Positions 34,971-44,593 of a stretch of DNA of 58,593 bases are shown here, piece by piece. Source of the DNA: Steroidobacteraceae bacterium (GTDB lineage: Bacteria > Pseudomonadota > Gammaproteobacteria > Steroidobacterales > Steroidobacteraceae); the NCBI GenBank assembly GCA_027531255.1, contig JAPZRU010000021.1:1-58593 (forward strand), in the 5' to 3' direction. Every line of letters begins with the position of its first letter. Within the stretch, counting starts at the first letter, position 1. The notes under the pieces were generated by a model, which worked only from the letters and a program-made list of their open reading frames with translations, made no database searches and was not told where the DNA came from. The position numbers were made by a program, and so were the translations under genes.

Positions 34971-36947
34971 ATGACCTATTTCGTGACCGGCGGCACCGGC
35001 TTCATCGGTCGGCGGCTCGTCGCGGAGCTGGCCCGGCGCGGCACGGTCTACGTACTCGTGCGCCCGGAGTCCCGGGCCAAGATCGCAGGGCTGGTCCCGC
35101 ACGGAGTGCCGCCTGACCGCGTCGTCGCCGTCGAAGGCGACCTGGTGCGCGAGGCGCTCGGCGTCTCCGACGCGGATCGCGCCCGTGTCGCGGGTCGCAT
35201 CGACCACGTGTTCCACCTCGGGGCCGTGTACGACCTCGCGGCTCCGGCCGCGGCCGCCGAGCGCGCCAACGTCGCGGGTACGCGCCACGCGCTCGACTTC
35301 GCGGCCGCCGTCGGCGCACGTCGCTTCCACCACGTCAGTTCGATCGCCGCCGCCGGCCTGTATCGGGGCACGTTCACCGAGGCGATGTTCGACGAGGCGA
35401 CGGGTCTGGAGCACCCGTACTTCCGGACCAAGCACGACTCGGAGGCGCTGGTCCGCGCGGAGAAGCGCCTGCCGTGGCGCGTGTACCGGCCCGCGATGGT
35501 GGTCGGCGACTCGACCACCGGGGCGATCGACAAGATCGACGGGCCCTACTATTTCTTCAAGCTGCTCCAGAAGCTCCGCTCCTCGTGGCCGAGCTGGCTG
35601 CCGTTCGTCGGGTTCGAGGGCGGCTGCTTCAACTGCGTGCCCGTGGACTTCGTGGTCGCCGCGCTGGTGCACCTCGCGCACCTGGATGGGCACGACGGTG
35701 AGTCTTTCCACCTCACGGACCCGCGCCCCCGAACCGTGGGACAGGCGCTCAACGTGTTCGCGAAGGCCGCCCATGCGCCGCAGGCCTCGGTACGCGTCGA
35801 TGCCCAGCTGATCGGGCAGGTGCCGACGGAGTGGCGCGTCGCGGTGGAGCGTTTCCGGCCGCTGCGCGACGTCGTCGACGAGTTGCTGTCGGGCCTGCAG
35901 GTGCCGCGCGAGGTGCTCACGTTCGTGAACTACCCGACGCGCTTCGAGTCCAGCGTGACGCATGCGCTGCTGGCGCCGGCGGGCATCCGGGTGCCACCGC
36001 TCGAGGACTACGCGTGGCGGCTGTGGGACTACTGGGAGCGTCACCTGGATCCCGACCTGTCGCTGGACCGCAGCCTCGGCGGCGCGGTGCGCGGCAGGGT
36101 GGTGCTCGTGACCGGCGGATCCTCGGGCATCGGCCGCGCGACGGCGGCCCGGATCGCGGACTCGGGCGGGCGCGTGCTCATCGTCGCGCGCGATCCGGAC
36201 AAGCTCGATGCGGCCCGCGCCGAGATCGCGGCGCGGGGCGGCGATGTGCACGCCTATTCGTGCGACCTGACCGACGCCGGGGGCACTGCCGCGCTGGTCG
36301 AGCGGGTGCTCCGCGAGCACGGCCGCGTGGACGTGCTCGTGAACAACGCCGGCCGGTCGATCCGCCGTGCGATCGAGCATTCCTACGAGCGCTTCCACGA
36401 CTACGAACGGCTGATGCAGCTGAACTACTTCGCATCGGTCCGGCTGACGCTCGCGCTGCTGCCGCAGATGGTCGCGAGGGGCGAAGGCCACGTGGTCAAC
36501 GTGTCTTCGATCGGCGTGCTCTCGAACGCGCCGCGGTTCGCGGCCTACGTCGCCTCGAAGGCGGCGCTCGAGGCCTTCAGCCGCTGCGCGGCCGCGGAGT
36601 ACCGGCACGCGGGCGTGGCGTTCACGGTCGTCAACATGCCGCTGGTGCGCACGCCGATGATCGCGCCGACGCGCATCTACGAGCAGATGCCGACGATCGC
36701 CCCCGAGGAGGCCGCGGAGATGATCGCGGAGGCGATCATCCACCGTCCGCAGCGCATCGCCACGCGGCTCGGCCTGTTCGCACAGTGGGTCCACCTGCTG
36801 GCACCCAAGCTGTCGGAAGTGATCATGAGTACGGCCTACGGGATGTTCCCGGACACGTCGGCTGCCATGGCGACCACGCAAAGCCCGCAGAATCCCACGG
36901 CCGAGGCGATCACGTTCGCGAAGGTGATGCGCGGGCTGCACTGGTGA
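34971..36947 (+). CDS. Two-domain fatty acyl-CoA reductase (alcohol-forming, Marinobacter type)
   Basis: 658 residues, matching closely in length and layout the Marinobacter alcohol-forming fatty acyl-CoA reductase (about 660). Residues 1-360: NAD-dependent epimerase-like reductase (TGGTGFIGRRLVAELARRG, FHHVSSIAAAGLYRG, GPYYFFKLLQKLR). Residues 375-658: SDR domain (TGGSSGIGRATA, NNAGRSIRRAIEHSYERFHD, NVSSIGVLSNAPRFAAYV, YVASK). It reduces acyl-CoA through aldehyde to alcohol. ATG 34971 follows GGAAGG; an in-frame ATG at 34959 is an alternative. With the divergent WS/DGAT it forms a wax ester pathway. Confidence 0.92.
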   Translation: MTYFVTGGTGFIGRRLVAELARRGTVYVLVRPESRAKIAGLVPHGVPPDRVVAVEGDLVREALGVSDADRARVAGRIDHVFHLGAVYDLAAPAAAAERANVAGTRHALDFAAAVGARRFHHVSSIAAAGLYRGTFTEAMFDEATGLEHPYFRTKHDSEALVRAEKRLPWRVYRPAMVVGDSTTGAIDKIDGPYYFFKLLQKLRSSWPSWLPFVGFEGGCFNCVPVDFVVAALVHLAHLDGHDGESFHLTDPRPRTVGQALNVFAKAAHAPQASVRVDAQLIGQVPTEWRVAVERFRPLRDVVDELLSGLQVPREVLTFVNYPTRFESSVTHALLAPAGIRVPPLEDYAWRLWDYWERHLDPDLSLDRSLGGAVRGRVVLVTGGSSGIGRATAARIADSGGRVLIVARDPDKLDAARAEIAARGGDVHAYSCDLTDAGGTAALVERVLREHGRVDVLVNNAGRSIRRAIEHSYERFHDYERLMQLNYFASVRLTLALLPQMVARGEGHVVNVSSIGVLSNAPRFAAYVASKAALEAFSRCAAAEYRHAGVAFTVVNMPLVRTPMIAPTRIYEQMPTIAPEEAAEMIAEAIIHRPQRIATRLGLFAQWVHLLAPKLSEVIMSTAYGMFPDTSAAMATTQSPQNPTAEAITFAKVMRGLHW

Positions 36948-37152
36948 TGCGCTGCGCCGGCGCGCGGCTGCGGCAAGCCCGTATCTCCGCCGCAACCGCG
37001 AGTCGTCGGTTCTTTGCCGAACTTTGCGGTCCCGGCTACCCGCCGGGAGCGCGGATCGTCGATGATCGTCGGCGTACCGTCAGGCTCGGGATCGCCATGC
37101 GTCCGTCGCTGCTGCCGTGGGTTCACTTCCAGTCGTGCGCGCCGGTGGCCGC
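36948..37152 (+). other. Gap between reductase and efflux operon
   Basis: About 205 bp with no supported gene. It presumably carries the promoter of the efflux operon; no convincing -10/-35 pair is seen. Confidence 0.4.
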
Positions 37153-38598
37153 ATGACGGGCGCCCGCGTGATGCGGACTGCGAGCCTCGTCGCGACCGCG
37201 CTGGCCGCCGGCTGCGCGGCCGGCCCGGCTCCCCGGGCGCCGACGCTCGACCGGCTCGCGGTTCCGGATTCCTTCGTCGCAACGGTGCCCGAGGGAGAGC
37301 CCGCGCAGGACTCACGGTGGTGGCAGGGCTTCGGCGACCCGCTGCTGGCCGTGCTCGTCGAGGAGGCGCTCGCGGCGAACACCGACATCGAGGGGGCGGG
37401 CGCGCGCGTGCGGCAGTCACGGGCGGTTCTCGCGGCGAGCCGCGCGGGCTTCTGGCCGAGCCTCGACGCGAGCGCGTCGGTGGCTCGTCGCGAGGCCGGC
37501 GCGACCGTCGCGGGCACGGGTGGAACGCTCGGCACGTCCACGGCCCGCACGGCGAACGTCGGGCTCGACGCCGCCTACGAGGTGGACCTGTTCGGCGGCA
37601 CCCGCCGTGCCGTCGGCGCGGCGGGTGCGGACGCCGAGGCGCGGCTCGCGACGCTCCGTTCCACGCAGCTGACCGTCGCCGCCGAGACGGCGCTCGCCTA
37701 CGTGGACTTCCGGCTCGCGCAGCGCCGCCTCGCCATCGCCAGGGCCGCGCTGGGTGCGCAGGACGGGGCGCTCGAGATCGCCGGCTGGCGCGTGCAGGCG
37801 GGCCTCTCGGGTGCGCTCGACCTCGAGCAGGCCCGGCAGCTCCGCGCGCAGACCGCCGCGTCGATCCCGACGCTGGAACGCGCGGTCGCCACTGCGCGCA
37901 ACCGCCTCGCGGCCTTGCTGTCGGCCGCGCCGGACCGCATGGCGACACGCCTGTCTACCCTGGGCGAGATCCCCGGAGCACCGCTCGCGAAGGTGGGTAT
38001 TCCCGCGGAAGTGCTGCGGCGCCGTCCCGACGTCGCCGCAGCCGAGCGGACGCTCGTCGCCGAGATCGCGCGGGTCGGCGTGCGCCGCGCCGAGCTGTAT
38101 CCGGCGCTGCGGCTGAGCGGAGCGTTCGGCGGTTCCGCGCCGACCTTCGGCGGTGCTGCGGACGCGGCGATCGGCTCGCTGGTCGCAGGCGTGACGGTGC
38201 CGCTGTTCCAGGGCGGGCGCCTGCGCGCGGCGGTCGAGCAGCAGCAGGCGGCCGCGGCCGCCGCGCTCGCCGGTTATCGCGGCGCGGTGTATGCGGCGCT
38301 CGAGGAAACCGAGAACGCGCTCGTCGCGGCCGATGCGGCCGGGCGACGCGAGCGCGAACTGGTGACCGCCGAGAGCGCCGCCCGCGCGGCCGCCGAACTC
38401 GCGCGCCGGCAGTATCAGACCGGCCTGATCGACTTCCGCGCACTGCTGGAGGCCGAACGTACGCTGCTGTCGAGCGAGGACGCGCGCGCGAGTGCGCGCG
38501 CCGAACGCGCGGTCGCGGCGGTGCAACTCTACAAGGCCCTCGGCGGCGGCTGGGAAGACGCCCCCGAACCGGCGACGTCAAGCGGCGCGACTCCCTGA
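37153..38598 (+). CDS. Outer-membrane efflux lipoprotein (NodT/TolC-like)
   Basis: 481 residues from ATG 37153 (ATG 37171 possible). Lipobox LAAGC with Cys21. RWWQGFGDPLLAVLVEEALAANTDI is the typical OEP start (quoted in part), the middle has YEVDLFGGTRRAVGAA, and two OEP repeats form alternating coiled coil and beta strands; the second contains LRRRPDVAAAERTLVAEIARVG and VPLFQGGRLRAAVEQQQA. It makes the trimeric outer-membrane channel. It precedes a MacAB-type pump by 12 bp. Confidence 0.92.
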   Translation: MTGARVMRTASLVATALAAGCAAGPAPRAPTLDRLAVPDSFVATVPEGEPAQDSRWWQGFGDPLLAVLVEEALAANTDIEGAGARVRQSRAVLAASRAGFWPSLDASASVARREAGATVAGTGGTLGTSTARTANVGLDAAYEVDLFGGTRRAVGAAGADAEARLATLRSTQLTVAAETALAYVDFRLAQRRLAIARAALGAQDGALEIAGWRVQAGLSGALDLEQARQLRAQTAASIPTLERAVATARNRLAALLSAAPDRMATRLSTLGEIPGAPLAKVGIPAEVLRRRPDVAAAERTLVAEIARVGVRRAELYPALRLSGAFGGSAPTFGGAADAAIGSLVAGVTVPLFQGGRLRAAVEQQQAAAAAALAGYRGAVYAALEETENALVAADAAGRRERELVTAESAARAAAELARRQYQTGLIDFRALLEAERTLLSSEDARASARAERAVAAVQLYKALGGGWEDAPEPATSSGATP

Positions 38599-38610
38599 TC
38601 CGAGGCACCG

Positions 38611-39969
38611 ATGGACGATTCGACCCGGCCCGACCCGAACTCCCGCGCGGCGCTCGACGCGTTCCTCGGGCGTACCTCCGCCTCGCCCCGCGTGCGACGC
38701 CTGCGGCTGATCGTGATCCTGGCGGGCACGCTGTTGCTGGCTGCCCTGCTCTACGCATGGCTCGCGCGCGGCGACGACGGTGCACCGGCCTACGCGACCG
38801 CGGCCGTGGAACGCGGGGACCTGCGCGTGCGCGTGTCGGCGACGGGCAACCTGCAGCCGACCAACGAGGTCGAGGTCGGCTCCGAACTGTCGGGACTGGT
38901 CGCCGAGGTCCGCGTCGACAACAACGACCGGGTCGCGAAGGGGCAGGTGCTGGCGCGGATCGACACCTCGCGGCTCGCGGATGCGATCGCGCAGAGCCGC
39001 GCGGCGCTCGAGTCCGCGGAGGCGGGCGTCGCGCAGGCGGAGGCCACGGCGCAGCAGGCTACGGCGACTCTCGCGCGGCTCGAGGAAGTGCGCCAGCTGT
39101 CGGGTGGCAAGGTGCCGTCCGCCACCGAGATGGACACGGCGCGGGCGGAGCAGGCACGGGCGCAGGCGGCGGTACGCAGCGCGAAGGCAGCCGTCGCGCA
39201 GGCGCGGGCGCAGCTGTCGTCGGACGAGACGCAGTTCGCCAAGGCGGCGATCCGCTCGCCGGTGACCGGGGTCGTGCTGTCGCGGCAGGTCGATCCGGGC
39301 CAGACGGTTGCGGCGTCCTTCAACGCGCCCGTGCTGTTCCTGATCGCCGAGGACCTCGCACGGATGCGCCTCGAGGTGCGCGTGGACGAAGCCGACGTCG
39401 GCCAGGTCGGAGCGGGGCAGGCGGCGCGGTTCCAGGTGGACGCGTTTCCGGGCCGTACGTTTCCGGCGCGCGTGGAGCGCGTCGATCTCGGCGCGAACGC
39501 GAGCGGGACGACCGCGGCGGCGACCGCCTCGGCGGTTGCGAGCGCGAACTCGGTGGTCGCCTACGCGGCGGTGCTGGCGGTCGACAATCGCGACGGGTCG
39601 CTGCGGCCCGGCATGACGGCGACCGCCGAGATCGTGACGTCCGAGAAGCGCGGAGTGCTCCTGGTCCCGAACGCAGCGCTGCGCTTCGATCCGGAGGCCA
39701 CGGGCGCCGCTGGCGCACGCTCCGGCGTCACGCGCGTGCTGCTGCCCGGGCCAATGCGGGGGGGCAACCGACCGGCGCGGGACGTGACGATCGGCCGCGG
39801 CAGCGAGCAGCGCGTGCACGTGCTCGGTGACGACGGCCGCCCCGTGCCCATTGCCGTCCGGACCGGCGACAGCGACGGTCGTCTGACCGAGGTCACGGGC
39901 GAAGGGCTGCGCGAGGGCCTCGCCGTGATCACCGGTCGGCTCGCGACCGCCGGCGGATCCCGCCGGTGA
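38611..39969 (+). CDS. Periplasmic adaptor subunit (MacA/HlyD-like)
   Basis: 452 residues: cytoplasmic N-terminus, one membrane helix at about 30-50, barrel-sandwich/lipoyl halves ([21 protein letters not shown] and [20 protein letters not shown], quoted in part), a long alpha-hairpin of Ala/Gln/Glu-rich heptads (about 125-205), then beta-barrel and membrane-proximal domains. An Ala/Thr-rich insertion lies at about 297-312. It connects the ABC permease to the NodT-like channel. The stop overlaps the ATPase GTG. Confidence 0.92.
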   Translation: MDDSTRPDPNSRAALDAFLGRTSASPRVRRLRLIVILAGTLLLAALLYAWLARGDDGAPAYATAAVERGDLRVRVSATGNLQPTNEVEVGSELSGLVAEVRVDNNDRVAKGQVLARIDTSRLADAIAQSRAALESAEAGVAQAEATAQQATATLARLEEVRQLSGGKVPSATEMDTARAEQARAQAAVRSAKAAVAQARAQLSSDETQFAKAAIRSPVTGVVLSRQVDPGQTVAASFNAPVLFLIAEDLARMRLEVRVDEADVGQVGAGQAARFQVDAFPGRTFPARVERVDLGANASGTTAAATASAVASANSVVAYAAVLAVDNRDGSLRPGMTATAEIVTSEKRGVLLVPNAALRFDPEATGAAGARSGVTRVLLPGPMRGGNRPARDVTIGRGSEQRVHVLGDDGRPVPIAVRTGDSDGRLTEVTGEGLREGLAVITGRLATAGGSRR

Positions 39970-40664
39970 CCACGGCCGCCGACCCGCTGATCCGCCTGCG
40001 CGGCGTCACCAAGACGTTCGGCCGCGGGCCTTCGGCGTTCCAGGCACTGCGCGGGGTGGACCTCGACGTCGCCGCGGGCGACTTCGTCGCCGTGATGGGC
40101 CCGTCCGGTTCGGGCAAGTCCACGATGATGAACATCCTCGGCTGCCTCGACGTCCCGACGGATGGTGCGTTCCTGTTCAAGGGCGTGCACGTCGAGCGGC
40201 TGACGCGCGACGAGCGTGCGCTGCTGAGGCGCCGCTACCTCGGGTTCGTTTTCCAGGGCTTCAACCTGCTGGCGCGCACCAGTGCGCTCGAGAACGTCGA
40301 GTTGCCCCTGCTGTATCGCGGCGAACCGCCGAAGCGTCGGCGCGAGACGGCGCTCGCCGCCCTCGAACAGGTCGGCCTCGTGGAGTGGCGCGACCACACG
40401 CCGGCGGAATTGTCGGGGGGGCAGCAGCAGCGAGTGGCGATCGCGCGCGCGATCGTCACGAACCCGGCCGTGCTGCTCGCGGACGAGCCGACCGGCAATC
40501 TGGACTCCGCGCGCTCCGTCGAGATCATGGAACTGCTGCAGGACTTCAACCGTCGCGGCATCACGATCCTGATGGTCACGCACGAGCCCGACATGGCGGC
40601 CTACGCGCGCACGCGGGTACACGTTCACGACGGTCGGATCCAGTCGCAGGGACTGGCGGCGTGA
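39966..40664 (+). CDS. MacB-type ABC transporter ATP-binding protein
   Basis: 232 residues. Walker A GPSGSGKS at 45-52, Q-loop in [22 protein letters not shown] (quoted in part), signature LSGGQQQR, Walker [14 protein letters not shown] and H-loop VTHEP. The sequence is of the LolD/MacB/FtsE group that powers mechanotransmission exporters. GTG start overlaps the adaptor stop (GTGA); the stop overlaps the permease GTG. Confidence 0.95.
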   Translation: MTTAADPLIRLRGVTKTFGRGPSAFQALRGVDLDVAAGDFVAVMGPSGSGKSTMMNILGCLDVPTDGAFLFKGVHVERLTRDERALLRRRYLGFVFQGFNLLARTSALENVELPLLYRGEPPKRRRETALAALEQVGLVEWRDHTPAELSGGQQQRVAIARAIVTNPAVLLADEPTGNLDSARSVEIMELLQDFNRRGITILMVTHEPDMAAYARTRVHVHDGRIQSQGLAA

Positions 40665-41869
40665 TCGGTGCGACGTTCGTGCTGGCACTGCGCGAGATCC
40701 GCCGGCACCTGCTGCGCTCGTTCCTGACGATCCTCGGCATCGTGATCGGTGTCGCGGCCGTCGTCACGATGGTCACCCTCGGCAACGGTGCGACCGAGGC
40801 CGTGCGCGAGCAGATCGCGGGTCTCGGGGCCAACCTGTTGCAGATCCGCCCTGGGCAGGGCTTTGGACGGGGCGGCGGCGGGCCACCGCCCCGGGACTTC
40901 CAACTCGACGACCTCGACGCGATCCGCGAGCAGGTCGACGGCGTCCGTGTCGTCGCGCCGCTGGCGCAGTCGTCGGGCATCGCGGTGCGCAACGCGGCGA
41001 ACTGGACGACGACGATCAACGGCACCACGGCAGACTACTTCATCGCCCAGAACTGGGCCTTGACGGCCGGTCGGCCTTTCACGGCCGCCGAGGAGCAGGC
41101 CGGCCGTGCGGTGTGCGTGATCGGCGCGACGGTCGCCGGCAACCTCTTCCGCGGCGAAGACCCGGTCGGCCAGCGGTTCCGACTGCGCGACGTCGCGTGC
41201 GAGGTGATCGGCACCCTGGCCTCGCGCGGGCAGGGCGGCTTCGGTGCCGACCAGGACGACGTCGTACTGATGCCGATCAAGGCGGTGCAGCGGCGGTTCA
41301 CCGGCAACCGCAACGTGCGCGCGATCCTCGTGCAGGTCGACCCGGACTACGACAAGGCCGGCGTCACGGCCGCGATCCAGGGGCTGCTGCGCGAGCGGCG
41401 GAACATCACGGGTGCGAAGCAGGACGACTTCAACGTCTTCGACACCGCGCAGATCTCGGAGACGTTGTCCGGGACGACGCGGATCCTGACGGCGCTCCTC
41501 GGCGCGGTGGCTGCCGTCAGCCTGCTGGTCGGCGGCATCGGCATCATGAACATCATGCTGGTGTCGGTGACCGAGCGTACGCGCGAGATCGGCATCCGCC
41601 TCGCGATCGGCGCAATCGGGCGCGAGGTGCTGTTGCAGTTCCTGGTCGAGGCGGTGGTGCTGGCCTGCATCGGCGGCGTGATCGGACTGCTGCTCGCCCT
41701 CGTGGCGACGGTGGCGCTCGCGCCGGTGCTGCAGGTGCCGTTCATCTTCGACCCGGGCATCAACGCGCTCGCGTTCGGCTTCTCCGCGCTGATCGGCGTG
41801 GTGTTCGGCTATTTCCCGGCGCGCCGCGCCGCGGCCCTGAATCCCATCGAGGCGCTCCGGCACGAGTGA
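40661..41869 (+). CDS. MacB-type ABC transporter permease
   Basis: 402 residues: N-terminal helix ([19 protein letters not shown]), a large periplasmic MacB-PCD domain (about 45-270; includes a Gly-rich loop [11 protein letters not shown]), then three C-terminal helices (FtsX domain) with [14 protein letters not shown] and [17 protein letters not shown] at the end. Unlike E. coli MacB the ATPase is a separate gene. The four genes 37153-41869 form one tripartite exporter operon; the cargo is unknown. Confidence 0.94.
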   Translation: MIGATFVLALREIRRHLLRSFLTILGIVIGVAAVVTMVTLGNGATEAVREQIAGLGANLLQIRPGQGFGRGGGGPPPRDFQLDDLDAIREQVDGVRVVAPLAQSSGIAVRNAANWTTTINGTTADYFIAQNWALTAGRPFTAAEEQAGRAVCVIGATVAGNLFRGEDPVGQRFRLRDVACEVIGTLASRGQGGFGADQDDVVLMPIKAVQRRFTGNRNVRAILVQVDPDYDKAGVTAAIQGLLRERRNITGAKQDDFNVFDTAQISETLSGTTRILTALLGAVAAVSLLVGGIGIMNIMLVSVTERTREIGIRLAIGAIGREVLLQFLVEAVVLACIGGVIGLLLALVATVALAPVLQVPFIFDPGINALAFGFSALIGVVFGYFPARRAAALNPIEALRHE

Positions 41870-41896
41870 CGTTGCCGACGTCGACGCGCTCGTCGA

Positions 41897-42780
41897 CTAC
41901 GCGCTTCGTCGGCCGCCGCCGCTCCGGCCCAGCCACCACAGGACGATACCGTCGACCACGAGCACGGCCACGCCGGTCACGGCGCCGAGCCGCTCAGCGC
42001 GAGGAACAGCCAGAACACGGGCGAGGTGTAGTCGATCATCGTCGCGAAGCCGTCGCGCGCATAGGTCCCCAGGCCGACCAGCAGCACGCCGACGGCGCCC
42101 TGCGCCAGGATTCCCGCGACCGGGATGCCGCGCTGGTCGTCCCAGCGGCCGAGGCGCTCGAGCCGCGGCCAGTCGCGCGCGGCGGCGTAGGTGGTGCGCG
42201 CGCCGACGACGATGGTCGCGTTCATCGAGGTCAGGGTTGCCAGCGCGATCGCGAGCGCGGTCATCAGGCCTGCGGCCTGGCCGAAGGCGAGCGCGATGAG
42301 GTCGGACGCCGGCGTCTTGCTGGCCGCAAGCCCCTCGATGCCCAGCCCCCGCCAGAGCGCCCAGTTCACGGCGAGGTAGAGCAGCGTGATGACGAGGATC
42401 GACAGTACCAGTGCGCGGACCATGCCGCGTCGCTCGTCGCGGACCTCGGCCGAGAGCGTCGAGATCTCGCTCCAACCACTGAAGGCGTACAGCACGAACA
42501 GCAGTGCGAGCCCGAAGCCCGCCGGCAAACCCGACGCCGTGGGCGCATCCGGCACCAGGGGCGGGCTGCCGGCGAGGACCAGCGCGACGCCGGCCGCGAA
42601 GATGATCAGCAGCCCGCCGACCTCGAGCCCGGTCATCGCGTAGTCGGCGCGCTGTCCGCGATACAGGCCCTTCAGGTTGAAGGCCGTCATCGCGAGGATG
42701 GCCGCGAGCGCGTACCAGGAGGCGCCGAGCGGGCCCAGCGGCAGCACCTCGTTCGCGTAGTCGCCGAGCACGAAAATCAC
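41897..42780 (-). pseudogene. Amino acid permease (APC family), broken at both ends
   Basis: Minus-strand coding with clear APC-family helices (WYALAAILAMTAFNLKGLY, LLFVLYAFSGWSEISTLS, YTSPVFWLFLALSG). The frame reads from about 42780 to a TGA at 41977, but the N-terminal five or so helices are missing: at 42775-42785 it abuts a plus-strand lectin fragment. At about 41985 the frame breaks after FLALSG and continues in another frame as GAVTGVAVLVVDGIVLWWLG, a plausible final helix, to a TAG at 41897. About 40 residues are missing at that second join. The product would not be functional. Confidence 0.75.
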
Positions 42781-42972
42781 AACCCGAACCAGCTGTGGCA
42801 CTTCCACGCGGTGCCCAACCGGCCGGGAATGTTCTTGATCCGCAACGTCGCGACCGGCAGGGTGCTCGATGCGCGCAACGCCTGCGTGCGCTCGAACGGC
42901 TGCGAGGTACGCCAGCGGGATGCGCGGAACGGCGACTCGACGCAGGTCTGGATTCTCGAGCGCGCCAACTGA
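42774..42972 (+). pseudogene. Ricin-type lectin domain, C-terminal fragment
   Basis: About 65 codons in one plus frame read NPNQLWHFHAV, FLIRNVATGRVLDARN and TQVWILERAN before a TGA at 42972. Paired Q-x-W motifs and the RNVATGRVLD phrase are typical of ricin B/RICIN lectin repeats. No start codon or upstream domain exists: the preceding sequence is the oppositely oriented permease fragment. It is the 3' end of a lost gene. Confidence 0.6.
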
Positions 42973-42982
42973 GGCGAAACGA

Positions 42983-43650
42983 ATGGCACTACGCACATCG
43001 ACCTGGATCCTGACGGCGTGCCTGTGCGCCGTCGCGGCAATGGCGGGCGCACAGAGCCCGCCAGCGCCCGCCGCGGCGCCGACGAGGTCGGCCGACTGGG
43101 CCGGCCAGTTCGTGACCGAATTCGAGGGGCAGACGGGCCAGCTGTCGCTCCTGGTGCTCGGCAGCTGGATGGGCGGCACGTACGTCGAGAACGGCGAGCA
43201 GTTCACCGTCGTCGGCCGCATCGACGGCACCCGCGCGAGCGGCACCGTCACGGACCAGTACCATCAGCAGGCGCCGTTCGACGCGCGGCTCCACGCGGCC
43301 GGGCTCGTCGTCACGCTGAACATCAAGGACCAGAATGGCGTCGAGCAGCCGGTAACGCTGAACTTCGAGCGGCCCGAGGCGGCTGCGAAGCGCCGCGCCG
43401 CGGCGGCTCCGGGGCTGCTGGCCGGCGGCGGCCGCGCAGGCGGTGCGAGCGATGGCAGCGGCGGCGGGGGCGGGGGCGGCGACACACGGCTGGTCGGCGC
43501 GTGGCGCGCGACGGAGGCCGGCCGCAGTGGCGAGTTCACCTGGGCGAGCGACAATTTCATCCGGTTCGCCGCCGACGGCTCCTGCGCCGACGGCGGTGGA
43601 CGCACCTATGCCGGCGGTGCGAACGCCAGCTTCGGCGCGGGTCCGGGCGC
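42983..43650 (+). pseudogene. Secreted hypothetical protein, N-terminal part (3' end lost)
   Basis: ATG 42983 starts a signal peptide (ending MAGAQS), followed by a beta-rich domain (QTGQLSLLVLGSWMGGTYVE, TVTDQYHQQAPFDARL), a Gly/Ser-rich linker and a second start of a similar fold (GAWRATEAGRSGEFTWASDN, FIRFAADGSCADGGGRTYAG). After about 43650 the frame stays open to 43933 but becomes Arg-rich and unlike coding sequence, while another frame takes up a different protein. The end of this gene appears to have been lost in a fusion. Family not recognised. Confidence 0.55.
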
Positions 43651-43654
43651 GGTC

Positions 43655-44078
43655 GCCGGAGGCGCGGAGCGGCGAACGCCTCACCGTCGAGCAGCTGGTC
43701 GAGCGCGCCGACGCGGTGCTGCGAGTCCGCGTCGAACTCGGCGCGTCGTCCACGTCCGTGAGGGTGCAGGAGGTGGTCGGCGGCGATCCGGGCAGCGCGA
43801 CGCCGGCGACGGACCGCCTGGCAGGCATCTGCCTGCCCGGCCGGGGCCTGCTCCGCGACTGGATTCGCAGGCCCGCGTACTTCGAGGATTCGGTGCCGCT
43901 GTGGCGGGCCGCGCTGCGGCGCGGCCACTATGAGGCCGTGGTGTTCGTCCGCGTCGGGCACGATGGCCTGCTGCCCGTCTGCGAAACGGAGACGCTGCTG
44001 GCCGAGCACTGGACGACGCACCGCGACTACATCGCGTGGCGGGCGCGGCTCGCGTCGGCGCTCTCGGAGGGGGAGTGA
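43655..44078 (+). pseudogene. Hypothetical protein, C-terminal part (5' end lost)
   Basis: From about 43655 a plus frame reads ERLTVEQLVERADAVLRVRV, GRGLLRDWIRRPAYFEDSVP and HYEAVVFVRVGHDGLLPV down to a TGA at 44076-44078. It has no start or signal peptide of its own and follows the truncated secreted protein in a different frame. The stop overlaps the ATG of the next short frame (ATGA), as in an operon. Family not recognised. Confidence 0.5.
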
Positions 44079-44310
44079 TGACGGTTTCGGGCCGGCGGCG
44101 CCCGCTCGGCAACGGCGCGCGGCCGCTCGCCGCGTACGCACTGCTGGCGGCGTGCGCGCTGCTCGCTCCCGTCGCGGCGGAGGCGCGCGGTTCATCGGTG
44201 CCTCGCAGGCGCGCCTGATCGAGGTTCAGCTGGAGCAGGCCGGCTCCAGCGTCGCCGGCCGGCTGGAGTGGGCGGGGAGCACCTGCGAACTCGCCTTCGA
44301 CGCCGCGGGT
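44078..44310 (+). pseudogene. Secreted hypothetical protein, frameshifted remnant
   Basis: ATG 44078 encodes a signal peptide (AAYALLAACALLAPVAAEA) and stops at 44217. At about 44190 a shift to the next frame gives FIGASQARLIEVQLEQAGSS, then GRLEWAGSTCELAFDAAG, a continuation that looks like mature protein. After 44310 no coherent protein follows. It is the third damaged gene in a row. Confidence 0.45.
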
Positions 44311-44593
44311 CGCTGCGCGACCTCCAGGAGCCGGTCGAGCGCCGGCGTCGCCTTGCCCGCGGTGTTCCACGGATCCTTGGGCACGCGAATCTCTGCGAAC
44401 CGCTGGCTCCGCCCGAGCCTAAACGCGGCGCAGGCCCGGCCGGAAGCGCGGAGACCGAAATCCGGGGGCGCGCGGGTGGCGCGGGGGCGTGCGGGGATCA
44501 GGAATGGCCCGGCCGGCCGAGGACGCCGCGCATGGCCGGCAAGATCGTGATGGAGATGGTCGCGACGCCGCGCGTCACTTCGGTGGCCTGTGA
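44311..44593. other. Remnant region without an intact gene
   Basis: No intact gene is supported here. On the minus strand about 44300-44415 reads QRFAEIRVPKDPWNTAGKAT then PALDRLLE, which has protein-like composition and may be the tail of a lost gene, but it has no start and I cannot name it. Confidence 0.35.

Noticed and set aside
34959-34973. ATG 34959 as the start of the acyl-CoA reductase
   Set aside because: It would add four residues (MEGS); ATG 34971 has GGAAGG at suitable spacing and matches the family start MTYFVTGGTGF. The choice is not absolute.
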